Positions 17,716 through 26,379 of a stretch of DNA of 57,625 bases are shown piece by piece; positions within the stretch are counted from its first letter, which is position 1; the number at the start of each line of letters is the position of its first letter. A program made the translations under genes and the position numbers. The notes below the pieces were generated by a model. The model worked only from the letters and a program-made list of their open reading frames with translations. It had not been told where the DNA came from and did no database searches. Source of the DNA: Clostridia bacterium (GTDB lineage Bacteria; Bacillota; Clostridia; Christensenellales; Aristaeellaceae). The DNA lies in contig JAFSCW010000062.1 of assembly GCA_017436605.1 (NCBI GenBank), positions 1 to 57,625 on the forward strand, read 5' to 3'.

Positions 17716-18867
17716 TCAGCTTTGTTTCCGGTCGTCTCCATTGTTTTTCTTTCCAATGATTCCGCCGGTCATCTCCTTCAGGTTTCTTCCGATCTTGGCG
17801 CCCATTGCTTTGCCGCCGCCGGTCTGGATAAACGCAAAGATGACGACGCCGAGGACGACTGCGGCAAGAAGGAACGCAATGCCTTGAAACGATCCATCCT
17901 TGCTTTCTGCGCCTGAGGGCGTATTCTCCTGCGATGCTTCTGCTTTGGCGCTTCCGGTTTGCTCGCCGTAAAGCGTTGTGCTGACAACATCGGCAATCAG
18001 ATCGGTGGAATTGAGTACGCGCTCCTTGCTGATGGTGTGCGTGCCGAATTCAAGCAGGATGGCGTTGGGGGAAAGATCCTGATTGTAATTGCCCTTGCCG
18101 ATGAAGATGTCCTTGATCAAACCGGGGTATTGCTTGTCCGCTACGGCTTTGATCTGCTTGGCAAATTCCCGGTTGGCTGCGCTGTTCTGGTTACTTCTGC
18201 CGACAAGCAAACGGATCTGCGATGCATTTTCGCCTTCGATCGTGAAGGCGTATTCGCTGCTGTCGGGTATGCCGTCTCGATGAATGTCGATAATGGCGTC
18301 CGGGCGCCTCTGCAAAAGGCGCTCAGCGGTGCGTCGGCTGCGTCTGTATGCGCCGGAATCATGCGGAAGGTGGGTCGATTCATCCAGAATTACATCAATT
18401 CCGAGTGCCTGCAGTGAATCTCTGAATTCTCTGGCGACGTCGTAGATGCCGCCCTGTCCTTCGATGCTTTCCGTACCATCGGACGGGACATAGCTTTCGT
18501 CGCTGTGTGTCACGTACATGGCGATGAGCTTTCTGCCGCGATCTTCCTGTGCGGACGCCGAAGCTGCCTGCTGCGCAAAGACCGCCTTGGCCACCCCTGC
18601 ATCAAGAAACGAAACATCCGGCATGCTTTCTTCGCCGATCAGCTGCGCTTTCGCCGTCTGGCCGGAAACCGATTCAATTCTGTACAGTTTGTTCTCTGCG
18701 CTGATGTATTCATCTCCGGCGCTGACCTGTGTGCAGATGCTGAACAGCCTGCCGCCGTTTTCGTCCGATACCGCGTATACCGTGCCGTCAGGCATTTGGG
18801 TCTGCGCAGCTGCTGCGGAAGCGCATAGGGAAAGCGTCAGGGTGACGAAGGCCAATCGTTTCTTCAT
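17716..18867 (-). CDS. spoIIP: Stage II sporulation protein P (peptidoglycan hydrolase)
   Basis: Amidase/endopeptidase of the engulfment machinery, which with SpoIID and SpoIIM degrades septal peptidoglycan and drives engulfment of the forespore. The 383 residues include the SpoIIP catalytic core (about 112-300): AMYVTHSDESY with His121, DIHRDGIPD with His196 and LLEFGTHTIS with Glu273, the expected zinc ligands and catalytic acid. Residues 1-22 look like a cleavable signal ending in ASAAAA. A hydrophobic segment at 329-347 is followed by a 36-residue basic tail, giving a C-terminal anchor that B. subtilis SpoIIP lacks. ATG 18867 overlaps the DUF1614 stop as ATGA and has GGAGGA upstream. Transcription probably starts at the sigma-E-like promoter near 19559. 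Confidence 0.93.
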   Translation of the reverse strand: MKKRLAFVTLTLSLCASAAAAQTQMPDGTVYAVSDENGGRLFSICTQVSAGDEYISAENKLYRIESVSGQTAKAQLIGEESMPDVSFLDAGVAKAVFAQQAASASAQEDRGRKLIAMYVTHSDESYVPSDGTESIEGQGGIYDVAREFRDSLQALGIDVILDESTHLPHDSGAYRRSRRTAERLLQRRPDAIIDIHRDGIPDSSEYAFTIEGENASQIRLLVGRSNQNSAANREFAKQIKAVADKQYPGLIKDIFIGKGNYNQDLSPNAILLEFGTHTISKERVLNSTDLIADVVSTTLYGEQTGSAKAEASQENTPSGAESKDGSFQGIAFLLAAVVLGVVIFAFIQTGGGKAMGAKIGRNLKEMTGGIIGKKNNGDDRKQS

Positions 18868-19517
18868 GCCTGGCTTCCTCCGTGGATGGCGCCGTCCTCG
18901 TGCAGAGCGCGCGTCTTCCCTGTCGTCAGCCGCTCGGCCAATTCTCCTGTGAGCTCGCACATCAGCACGGCAATGACGCCAGAGAGCACGACGGCGTCCA
19001 GCGCTCCGGCGCCGCCGAGATAGAGCGTCTGATTGATGCCGCGTGCCCAAAGCGTTATAGCACTGATGAGATCAGCGAGGATGACGCCGGATACGCCGGC
19101 GATAAAAGCGCTTCTGCGGGAACGGCCGAGCATCCATGCGATCAGACCGGCTGCAACGCCATAGAGAATCATAGGATCCAGAAAGGGCATTTGAACCGGA
19201 TCAGCCGGGATGATCAGCGTTAGCGCATAGATCGCGGCGGCAGTCAGCGCGCCGCTGACCCACGCGCGCATTTTCTCTTTCGTCGTTCCTGCATGAAGAA
19301 GCAGATAGACGCAGACAATGATCGGAACAATCGCGCCGCCGATATTGACCTGAACAAGTCCGAAAGAAATATCAGGAAGCCATCCGCCTATAAAAATGGC
19401 TGCGACGCAGGCAAGCGCTTGTCTGTCTGTCAGCGCCATGCGATCCAGTACGCGCTGCAAAACGCCGAAAAGAATCAGCAGTGCGAGTACAATAAGAAGA
19501 ATCATCCCGATAGACAT
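18864..19517 (-). CDS. DUF1614 membrane protein
   Basis: 217 residues, mostly hydrophobic, with about six or seven predicted membrane segments. Recognised features are LDPMILYGVAAGLIAWMLGR, the Gly-rich GVSGVILADLISAI and the conserved LGGAGALDAVVLSGVI, which I associate with DUF1614. The molecular role is unknown. The stop overlaps the spoIIP start by four bases (ATGA), so production is coupled to SpoIIP, pointing to an envelope function during sporulation. Start ATG 19517 has a GAGAGG site. A sigma-E-like promoter lies 40 bases upstream. Confidence 0.8.
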   Translation of the reverse strand: MSIGMILLIVLALLILFGVLQRVLDRMALTDRQALACVAAIFIGGWLPDISFGLVQVNIGGAIVPIIVCVYLLLHAGTTKEKMRAWVSGALTAAAIYALTLIIPADPVQMPFLDPMILYGVAAGLIAWMLGRSRRSAFIAGVSGVILADLISAITLWARGINQTLYLGGAGALDAVVLSGVIAVLMCELTGELAERLTTGKTRALHEDGAIHGGSQA

Positions 19518-19558
19518 GAAAATACCTCTCTTTCCTTCGCTGATGTTATTGCCTGTAT

Positions 19559-19586
19559 AGCGTATCCCATCTCAGCGGAATTATCC
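19559..19586 (-). promoter_or_regulatory. Sigma-E-like promoter of DUF1614-spoIIP
   Basis: Minus strand: -35-like GGATAAT (19586-19580), 13-base spacer, -10-like GATACGCT (19566-19559). It fits the mother-cell sigma-E pattern (KMATATT, 13-15 bases, CATACANT) and shares ATACGCT with the element before spoIVA. spoIIP belongs to the sigma-E regulon in Bacillus subtilis. Confidence 0.55.
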
Positions 19587-19631
19587 TTCTGTTCCATGAA
19601 ATGCATAAAAGATTCAGCGATATGGGAAGGA

Positions 19632-19660
19632 TTGCAAATTCCGGAAAAATCCGATATAAT
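19632..19660 (+). promoter_or_regulatory. Sigma-A-type promoter of parE-parC
   Basis: TTGCAA at 19632-19637 and TATAAT at 19655-19660, spacer 17 bases. The start point near 19667 leaves a short leader carrying AAGGAGG before the ATG at 19695. Confidence 0.8.
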
Positions 19661-19694
19661 ATAAAGCTGTATTACCACAAGGAGGGGTCTTTTC

Positions 19695-21662
19695 ATGGCA
19701 AAAACGTATTCTGCCAGCATGCTCAAGGTGCTCGAGGGGCTGGATGCGGTCCGGATGCGTCCGGGTATGTATATCGGTTCAACGGGTTCCCGAGGCCTGC
19801 ACCACCTGCTTTGGGAGATCGTGGATAACGCGATCGACGAGGTGGCCAACGGCTATGCCAGGAGCGTCCGTGTGGAGTTGCATAAGGACGGCAGCGCGAC
19901 CGTCGAGGACGACGGACGGGGCATGCCGGTTGATATCCATCCCGAGCTGGGCATTACCGGCGTCGAGATGATTTTCACCCGTCTCCATGCGGGCGGAAAA
20001 TTTGATCACGAAAACTACAGCTATTCCGGTGGTCTGCACGGCGTCGGCGCTTCGGTCGTCAATGCGCTTTCCCGCTGGCTGACGGTCGACGTCAGCACAG
20101 GAGGCGGTAAGTATCGCATGCGCTTTGAGAGCAACTACGATCCGATCGAAAAAAAGATTGCCTCCGGCCGGGCTGTTACGGCGCTTGAGCGGATCGGCGC
20201 AACACGCAGACATGGAACGCGCGTTACGTTTATGCCGGATGACACCGTATTTGAGGAAACAAAGTTCAATTCCGAGACCGTGCGCAGGCGTCTGCGCGAG
20301 CTGGCCTATCTCAACAGAGGTCTGGAGATCGTCTTCATCGACGAACGCGAGAAAGACGAGCAGAAAAGGCAGCAGGTATTCTGCTTTGAGGGCGGCATTG
20401 CCGATTATGTGAAATACCTCAACCGCGACAAAACGCCGCTGTATGCAAATGTCATTATGATCGAGGGCATGCAGGACGACGTCAGGATCTGCCTTTCTGT
20501 GCAGCATACCGACGATTATGCGGAGAACATCTTTTCCTACGTCAATAACATCCCGACGGCAGAGGGCGGCATGCATGAAATGGGCTTCAAGGCCGGTTTT
20601 ACGCGCGCGCTCAACGATTATGCCCGCCGCATCGGAGCGCTCAAGGAAAAAGACAATAACCTGATGGGCGAGGATTACCGCGAAGGCATCACCGCTGTAT
20701 TGCTGACCTTCGTCCGAAATCCTCAGTTTGAGGGACAGACCAAGGGCAAGCTGGGCAATACCGAGGTGCGCCCTGCCGTTGAGGCCTTTGTGTATGCCAG
20801 AATGACGGAGTATCTGGAAAATCTCAAGAATCAGGAGATTGCGCAGGGCATCGTCGACAAGGCCGTCAAAGCCAGCAGGGTTCGCGAAGCGGCCCGAAAG
20901 GCGAAGGAGGTTGCCCGCGCGAAGAACCAGCTCGACGCCGCGCCGCTGGTCGGCAAACTCTCCAGCTGCACCGGAAAGAAGCCGGAGCTCAATGAGATGT
21001 TCATCGTCGAGGGCGACTCCGCAGGCGGCAGCGCCAAGCAGGGCAGAGACCGACGATTCCAGGCGATTCTGCCGATCCGCGGCAAGCCGCTGAATGTTGA
21101 AAAAAAGCGCATTGATCAGGTGCTGGCCAACGAAGAATTCCGTTCGATCATTACAGCGCTGGGCACCAGCATCGGCGAAGACTTTGATATCAAGTCGCTG
21201 AAATACCACAAGGTGATCATCCTGTCCGATGCCGATCAAGACGGCGCGCATATCCGCGCGATCCTGCTGACGTTCTTTTATCGCTACATGCGTCCGCTCA
21301 TCACGGAGGGACATGTATATATCGGCATGCCGCCGCTGTATCGCGTGGCCAAGGGAGATAAGATCGTTTATGCCTACGACGATAAGGAGCTGGCAAAGGT
21401 TACGGCTTCCGTCGGCCGCGGCTATACGATCCAGCGCTATAAAGGACTGGGCGAAATGGATCCGCCGCAGCTCTGGGAGACGACCATGAATCCTGAAAAC
21501 CGACAGCTGATGCAGGTTACGCTGGAGGACGTCGCCGAGGCGGAGCGGCTTGTGACGGTGCTGATGGGCGATAAGGTTGAACCGCGCCGCGACTATATCA
21601 CGACCTACGCAGATTTTAACAAGGTGGACACGTTCCTCGCACAGGAAGGGAAGGCTAAGTAA
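19695..21662 (+). CDS. parE: Type IIA topoisomerase B subunit (ParE/GyrB)
   Basis: ATPase subunit of a type II topoisomerase. The 655 residues contain the GHKL ATPase ([10 protein letters not shown] near 41-50, DDGRGMPV near 76-83, [14 protein letters not shown] near 114-127), a transducer domain, and a TOPRIM domain with [14 protein letters not shown] and [10 protein letters not shown]. Motif [21 protein letters not shown] is the usual GyrB/ParE signature. I call it ParE because it is immediately followed by an A subunit and lies away from dnaA/recF-type genes, but a gyrase identity cannot be excluded from sequence alone. Start has AAGGAGG. Ends in TAATG, overlapping the next start by one base. 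Confidence 0.85.
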   Translation: MAKTYSASMLKVLEGLDAVRMRPGMYIGSTGSRGLHHLLWEIVDNAIDEVANGYARSVRVELHKDGSATVEDDGRGMPVDIHPELGITGVEMIFTRLHAGGKFDHENYSYSGGLHGVGASVVNALSRWLTVDVSTGGGKYRMRFESNYDPIEKKIASGRAVTALERIGATRRHGTRVTFMPDDTVFEETKFNSETVRRRLRELAYLNRGLEIVFIDEREKDEQKRQQVFCFEGGIADYVKYLNRDKTPLYANVIMIEGMQDDVRICLSVQHTDDYAENIFSYVNNIPTAEGGMHEMGFKAGFTRALNDYARRIGALKEKDNNLMGEDYREGITAVLLTFVRNPQFEGQTKGKLGNTEVRPAVEAFVYARMTEYLENLKNQEIAQGIVDKAVKASRVREAARKAKEVARAKNQLDAAPLVGKLSSCTGKKPELNEMFIVEGDSAGGSAKQGRDRRFQAILPIRGKPLNVEKKRIDQVLANEEFRSIITALGTSIGEDFDIKSLKYHKVIILSDADQDGAHIRAILLTFFYRYMRPLITEGHVYIGMPPLYRVAKGDKIVYAYDDKELAKVTASVGRGYTIQRYKGLGEMDPPQLWETTMNPENRQLMQVTLEDVAEAERLVTVLMGDKVEPRRDYITTYADFNKVDTFLAQEGKAK

Positions 21663-24127
21663 TGGCACGAAGAAAAACGCCTGACAAGGTTGAACAGAAG
21701 CCGCAGCATGAGATCATTCAGCGGCCGATGGAAGAGGTCATGCACATCTCGATGATTCCCTATGCGGAGCATGTCATTCTTGAACGCGCGCTTCCGCGTG
21801 TGGAAGATGGCCTCAAACCTGTGCAGCGCAGAATCCTGTTCACGCTGAATGAACTGGGCATCACCCCGGACAAGCCGCATAAGAAGTGCGCCCGTATTGT
21901 CGGCGATTGTCTGGGTAAATACCATCCGCATGGTGACAGCTCCGTGTATGATGCCATGGTCCGCATGGCACAGCCGTACAGCCTTCGCGGTATTCTGGTC
22001 GATGGTCACGGAAATTTCGGTTCCATCGACGGCGACAGCGCCGCCGCCATGCGATATACCGAGGCGAGAATGGCGCCGCTTGCGCTTGAAATGCTTCGGG
22101 ACATCGACAAGGATACGGTGCCGTTCAGCTTCAATTTCGATGACTCCCTCAAGGAACCGGACATGCTCCCTGCGCGTTATCCGAATCTGCTGGTTAACGG
22201 CGCATCGGGCATTGCAGTCGGCCTTGCAACCAACATTCCGCCGCATAACCTTCGCGAGGCGATCGACGCCGCTATTCTTTTGATGGATAAGCCGGATGCG
22301 AGTCTTGACGAAATTATGCAGGTTATGCCTGCGCCGGATTTTCCAACCGGCGGTCGGTTGGTAAAAAATGACGAAATCCGTCATGCATACGAAACCGGTC
22401 GCGCCAAGCTGACGGTCCGGGCCAAAGTGCATATTGAAGACGGAAGCGCCGGAAGGAAGCTGATCGTCATTACCGAGGTGCCGTATCAGGTGCCGAAGGC
22501 AGCCATGCTGGAAAAAATCCTGAAGCTCAGCGAAGAGAAGAAGGTGCAGCTCGGCGGTATTTACGATATCCGTGACGAGTCCGACCGTACAGGCCTGCGC
22601 GCTGTCATCGAACTCAGGCGCGACGTCGATCCGATGCAGGTTCTCGCGGTGCTTTATAAGTATTCCGATCTTCAGGTAACCTTCGGCGTGAATATGGTTG
22701 CCATCGCGGAAGGCCGCCCCGTCCAGATGGGCGTCAAGGCAATGCTTTCCTATTATATAGATCATCAGAAGCGCGTCATCACCCGCAGGACCCGGTATGA
22801 ACTGGCTCAGGCGAAAGCGAGGGAACATATTCTCGCCGGCCTGATGATTGCGGTGGATCACCTCGATGAGGTAATCGCGCTGATCAGACAGAGCAAGAAT
22901 CCCAAGGAAGCCAAGGAAAAGCTGATGAGCCGCTTTGGCCTGACCGATATCCAGGCGCAGGCGATTCTTGATATGCGGCTTCAGCGCCTGACTGGCCTTG
23001 AAATCGAGACGCTGCGCAGGGAATACGCTTCGATTCTTAAACTGATTGATAAGCTGAATGGCATTTTGAAGAGCGAAAAGAAACTCATCGGCGTCATCCG
23101 CAGTGAGATGAGCGAAATCCGGGAAAAGTATGGCGACGACCGCAGGACGGAACTGATCGAGGATGATACGGCCCAAATGCCTGTTGTCGAAAACAAGCCC
23201 GTTGCGGAAGATACGGCGATCGTGCGTATGCGGGATGGTCAGATCCGCCGCATGAGTCCCCGCATGATCGACAAATTCCTTCAGCAGCCTGGCGTGCGCG
23301 AGGAAACGGTCGAAATCATCAAAACATTGACGGACGCATCGCTGTATTTCTTTACGAATATGGGCAATTGCTTCATGCTCGATATTTCGAAGATTCCGGA
23401 AACCATGCGCCTTAAGGAACGCGGCAGTCTGCTGACCGGTCTTGTCGCGGGCCTTGGCGATGGGGAACAGATGGTTTCCGTGCTCTGCAGCCGAAGCGAC
23501 GAGATGCAGCAATTCGGCGATCTGCTCTTTATCACGAAGAATGGTCAGGTTAAGCGCACCGCTGCGGCGGAATACGGCATCAGACGCTCCCGCTTTACCG
23601 CGATTACCCTTAAGGGCGATGACGAGCTCGTCGGAATGAAGCCGATTGCACAGGACGACAAGGGAGATCTTCTCCTTGCTACACGTTCTGGCATGGGCGT
23701 GCGTTTTAAGCTCAGCGAGGTATCCTCGACCGGCCGTGCGACGGCGGGCGTGCGGGGCATTGAATTGTCTGACGGCGATGAGCTGTGCTGGTATCTGACC
23801 CCCAAAGCTGGAGACATGCTTCTGATTGTCAGCGACAGAGGCTTCGGCAAGCGGATGATGGCGGATGATCTTGACCGGCAGAAGCGCGCCGGAAAAGGAC
23901 AGAAGCTGCTTCCGATGACAAAGTCGGGCGAGATCGGCACGCAGCTTGCCGCCGTGCTCGACGTCACGCAGGCCAAGGAAGTCGCGTTTGTGCAAAAGCA
24001 TGGCCATGTGACCAGCCTTGGCATTCATGAAATCCCGGTCGATCGGCGGACAGGAAGAGGCCAGCTGCTTGTCAGCGTCCTTTTGGACGACGTGGTTACG
24101 GATGCCGTGATCAGCCCAAGAGAATAA
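21662..24127 (+). CDS. parC: Type IIA topoisomerase A subunit (ParC/GyrA)
   Basis: DNA-cleaving subunit that forms the covalent tyrosyl-DNA link. The 821 residues show the breakage-reunion domain with [22 protein letters not shown] and the catalytic Tyr132 in [13 protein letters not shown]-terminal beta-pinwheel (from about residue 510) follows, with repeats containing ARMR-type segments. The quinolone-determining positions are Ser93 and Asp97, the wild-type pair. A gyrA-box like QRRGGRG is not seen in the C terminus, which favours topoisomerase IV. The start overlaps the parE stop (TAATG). A strong terminator follows. Confidence 0.85.
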   Translation: MARRKTPDKVEQKPQHEIIQRPMEEVMHISMIPYAEHVILERALPRVEDGLKPVQRRILFTLNELGITPDKPHKKCARIVGDCLGKYHPHGDSSVYDAMVRMAQPYSLRGILVDGHGNFGSIDGDSAAAMRYTEARMAPLALEMLRDIDKDTVPFSFNFDDSLKEPDMLPARYPNLLVNGASGIAVGLATNIPPHNLREAIDAAILLMDKPDASLDEIMQVMPAPDFPTGGRLVKNDEIRHAYETGRAKLTVRAKVHIEDGSAGRKLIVITEVPYQVPKAAMLEKILKLSEEKKVQLGGIYDIRDESDRTGLRAVIELRRDVDPMQVLAVLYKYSDLQVTFGVNMVAIAEGRPVQMGVKAMLSYYIDHQKRVITRRTRYELAQAKAREHILAGLMIAVDHLDEVIALIRQSKNPKEAKEKLMSRFGLTDIQAQAILDMRLQRLTGLEIETLRREYASILKLIDKLNGILKSEKKLIGVIRSEMSEIREKYGDDRRTELIEDDTAQMPVVENKPVAEDTAIVRMRDGQIRRMSPRMIDKFLQQPGVREETVEIIKTLTDASLYFFTNMGNCFMLDISKIPETMRLKERGSLLTGLVAGLGDGEQMVSVLCSRSDEMQQFGDLLFITKNGQVKRTAAAEYGIRRSRFTAITLKGDDELVGMKPIAQDDKGDLLLATRSGMGVRFKLSEVSSTGRATAGVRGIELSDGDELCWYLTPKAGDMLLIVSDRGFGKRMMADDLDRQKRAGKGQKLLPMTKSGEIGTQLAAVLDVTQAKEVAFVQKHGHVTSLGIHEIPVDRRTGRGQLLVSVLLDDVVTDAVISPRE

Positions 24128-24159
24128 AATTCCATTTCAAAATCTTCATTATCCATGGC

Positions 24160-24199
24160 AAAAAGCCGGCGGTCTGGTATCGCCGGCTTTTTGCTTTAT
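24160..24199 (+). terminator. Terminator of parE-parC
   Basis: Eleven-base-pair stem AAAAGCCGGCG (24161-24171) with CGCCGGCTTTT (24181-24191), then TGCTTTATT. About 30 bases after the parC stop. Confidence 0.9.
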
Positions 24200-24392
24200 T
24201 AATTTGGGCGATAAGCCTCCCGGACGAAACAGCCCTCAAAAGTGAACTGACTTGGACAAATATGGCAGCAATGTGAAACCTGCTTTTTTGATGGAAGAAA
24301 ACGGGGAAAACCAACGTCTAATGAATGAAGTTCTAAAAGACGCCGCCGACACATATAAACCTTGCGAAGGAAAACATGGAGGCGATGCTTTG

Positions 24393-25226
24393 ATGAACAA
24401 AAAGCGCCTCGATTGGTCCGCAATCAGAAGCATGCTGCCCGTGCTTGCGCTGGCGGTCATGCTGGCGGCTTCCATCCGGATTCAGGAAGCGCCTGCGCTG
24501 ATGACTGCGGTGGCGACGCGCGAACTGCCTGTTTATAACGTTGATACGCAGGAAAAGGTGCTGTCCATCAGCTTTGATGCTGCATGGGGGCGTGCAAATA
24601 CGGAAGAAATCATGAATATTCTGGATCGGTTTGACGTGAAGACGACGTTTTTCCTCGTCGGCTTCTGGGCGGAAAAACACCCTGATCTGGTTGCCGAGCT
24701 TGTCCGCAGAGGGCATGAGATCGGCAATCATTCCGCGACCCATCCGCACATGGCAAGTCTTTCAGACGGACAGATACGCGAAGAACTCAGAAGATGCAGC
24801 GAATTGGTGATGTCCATTACGGGATCGCCGACGACACTCTTTCGTCCTCCATACGGCGAATATAACGACAACGTCGTCCGGATCAGCCGCGAAGAGGGGT
24901 ACGAATGTGTGCAATGGAATGTCGATTCCCTGGATTGGAAGAATCTGGGAACGGAAAACATGGTGCGCCAGTGCACAAAGAACGTGAATCCAGGCGACAT
25001 CGTGCTCTTTCACAACGATTCAAAGTACATTCTGGAGGCTCTTCCGCGGATTCTTGAATATTACACGCAGGCTGGATACAAGATAATCCCAGTGTCCGAG
25101 CTGCTTCTTCGCGGCGATACATGGATTGATCACACCGGAAAGCAGCATCAGAGCACACCTGCGCCTGCGCAGCAGAGCAATGACCCTGCTGCGCCGACAA
25201 CAGAAACGCAGCGACAACAAGGATAG
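24393..25226 (+). CDS. Polysaccharide deacetylase, PdaB-like
   Basis: Family 4 carbohydrate esterase. The 277 residues start with a membrane anchor or signal (about 10-30, PVLALAVMLAASI) and a NodB domain (about 50-235). Motif 1 is SISFDAAWGRANTEEIM, where a second Asp of the usual DD pair is replaced by Ala; PdaB has the same FDAAWG. Motif 2 is GNHSATHPHM, motif 3 is FRPPYGEYND. PdaB is needed for spore cortex formation in Bacillus subtilis. The C-terminal 40 residues are rich in Pro, Thr and Gln. ATG 24393 lies ten bases after GGAGG; a TTG at 24390 is also possible. An open frame continues upstream to 24252 but no ribosome-binding site supports it. The SSB-like gene follows after 11 bases. 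Confidence 0.85.
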   Translation: MNKKRLDWSAIRSMLPVLALAVMLAASIRIQEAPALMTAVATRELPVYNVDTQEKVLSISFDAAWGRANTEEIMNILDRFDVKTTFFLVGFWAEKHPDLVAELVRRGHEIGNHSATHPHMASLSDGQIREELRRCSELVMSITGSPTTLFRPPYGEYNDNVVRISREEGYECVQWNVDSLDWKNLGTENMVRQCTKNVNPGDIVLFHNDSKYILEALPRILEYYTQAGYKIIPVSELLLRGDTWIDHTGKQHQSTPAPAQQSNDPAAPTTETQRQQG

Positions 25227-25237
25227 GAGGACGTACA

Positions 25238-25918
25238 ATGGAAAACGTCATTAACACACTGCATCTGAGCGGAAAGGTCGTCGGCACGCCCGTGATCGGG
25301 CATGAGGCCTTCGGCGAAAAATTCTATTATCTGACGCTCGGCGTGCCGCGCCTTTCGGGCGCACAGGATCAGCTGCCGGTGACGCTTTCCGAGCGTCTTC
25401 TGGACGGCGCGATGCTTTCGGACGGAGACAGCCTTGCCATCGAAGGGCAGGTCAGATCCTATAATAAGATCGTCGAAGGCGCTGGAAGGCTGCTGATTAC
25501 CGCTTTTGCACAGAAAATCGTCGAACCTGACGAACGGGAGAATCCGAACCAGATTGTCCTGACCGGTACGCTCTGCAAAGCGCCGGCATACAGAACGACG
25601 CCGTTCGGGCGTGAAATTGCAGACATGATGCTCGCGGTTAACCGTGCATACGGCAAAAGCGATTATATTCCGTGCATTACATGGGGCAGAAGCGCGCGCT
25701 TTGCCGCCAAGCTTTCGGTCGGCGATAAGATCACGCTGACGGGAAGGCTTCAGTCCCGCGCTTATCAAAAGCAGATGCCGGACGGAACGGTGATGGAAAA
25801 GACGGCCTATGAGGTGTCCGTCGGTCATCTTGAACTGATCAGCGAGGAAGCAGTCTCCGAGCCGGTTATGCAGGAACCTGCAGGCGGATTTCGAAATGGA
25901 ACCGTTTTTCAGCAATAA
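25238..25918 (+). CDS. Two-OB-fold single-stranded-DNA-binding-like protein
   Basis: 226 residues. The C-terminal part (about 105-205) is SSB-like: NQIVLTGTLCKAPAYRTTPFGREIADMMLAVN, then DYIPCITWGRSARFAAKLSVGDKITLTGRLQSR. The N-terminal part (about 1-98) has a second, more divergent OB-like segment (INTLHLSGKVVG and GDSLAIEGQVRSYNK). Ordinary SSB has one OB fold and an acidic tail ending in DDDIPF; here the end is FRNGTVFQQ, so no SSB-type partner-binding tip is present. It lies 11 bases after the deacetylase gene with AGGAGG before the ATG. Related proteins in Clostridia are annotated as SSB, but this is probably not the essential one. Confidence 0.75.
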   Translation: MENVINTLHLSGKVVGTPVIGHEAFGEKFYYLTLGVPRLSGAQDQLPVTLSERLLDGAMLSDGDSLAIEGQVRSYNKIVEGAGRLLITAFAQKIVEPDERENPNQIVLTGTLCKAPAYRTTPFGREIADMMLAVNRAYGKSDYIPCITWGRSARFAAKLSVGDKITLTGRLQSRAYQKQMPDGTVMEKTAYEVSVGHLELISEEAVSEPVMQEPAGGFRNGTVFQQ

Positions 25919-25943
25919 TACGCCGAATATCGTTTGCTTTTTG

Positions 25944-25984
25944 AAAAAAAGACGGGACGCTTTCGCGAACCGTCTTTTTTTTCA
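25944..25984 (+). terminator. Terminator after the SSB-like gene
   Basis: Stem AAAAAAGACGG (25945-25954) with CCGTCTTTTTT (25970-25980), loop containing CGCTTTCGCG, followed by more T. About 26 bases after the stop. Confidence 0.9.
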
Positions 25985-25994
25985 TTTTGCTTTA

Positions 25995-26003
25995 TGGTAT
26001 AAT
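25995..26003 (+). promoter_or_regulatory. Extended -10 promoter of yerC-pcrA-ligA
   Basis: TG at 25995-25996, one base, then TATAAT at 25998-26003. An extended -10 of this kind needs little -35 contact; the T-rich region of the terminator just upstream gives no clear -35. Start point near 26010. Confidence 0.7.
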
Positions 26004-26055
26004 ACTATGGTAAAGGATTAAAGAACAGCGCGTCAGCGCTTGGAGGTACATAGAT

Positions 26056-26379
26056 ATGCTGGATGAACGCATCATGAATGAGCAGATCCACGACCTTGTG
26101 GAAGCCATGCTGCTGCTCAAGACCCCGGAAGAGGCGCAGAGCTTTTTCGAGGATATCTTTACGATTAAGGAGCTTCAGGCGGTCGCGCAGCGCCTGGCTG
26201 TCGCGCGTATGCTCAAGAAGAAGGTCACCTATCAGGATATTGCCGAGCAGACCGGCGCAAGCACGGCGACGATCAGCCGCGTCAACCGCAGCCTGACTTA
26301 CGGCGCAGGCGGCTATCAGCTTGTGCTTGGCCGGATGCCGGAATATGACGGTGCATCGGACAAGGGGACGGACGCATGA
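26056..26379 (+). CDS. yerC: YerC/TrpR-superfamily DNA-binding protein
   Basis: 107-residue regulator-like protein of the TrpR superfamily. The N-terminal helices (about 5-45) precede a helix-turn-helix (VTYQDIAEQTGASTATISRVNR, about 56-77), which matches the YerC/YecD group in sequence and length. The ligand is unknown; family members are not the Escherichia coli tryptophan repressor. GGAGG precedes the ATG. The stop overlaps the pcrA start as ATGA, a conserved Firmicute arrangement. It could control its own operon, which is inference. Confidence 0.9.
   Translation: MLDERIMNEQIHDLVEAMLLLKTPEEAQSFFEDIFTIKELQAVAQRLAVARMLKKKVTYQDIAEQTGASTATISRVNRSLTYGAGGYQLVLGRMPEYDGASDKGTDA

Noticed and set aside
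21605..24028. 807-codon minus-strand frame over parC
   Set aside because: Antisense shadow of a recognised topoisomerase subunit; His/Arg/Asn-rich with no motif.
24252..24392. 47-codon N-terminal extension of the deacetylase from a TTG
   Set aside because: No ribosome-binding site, unusual hydrophilic sequence before the membrane anchor, whereas ATG 24393 has GGAGG.
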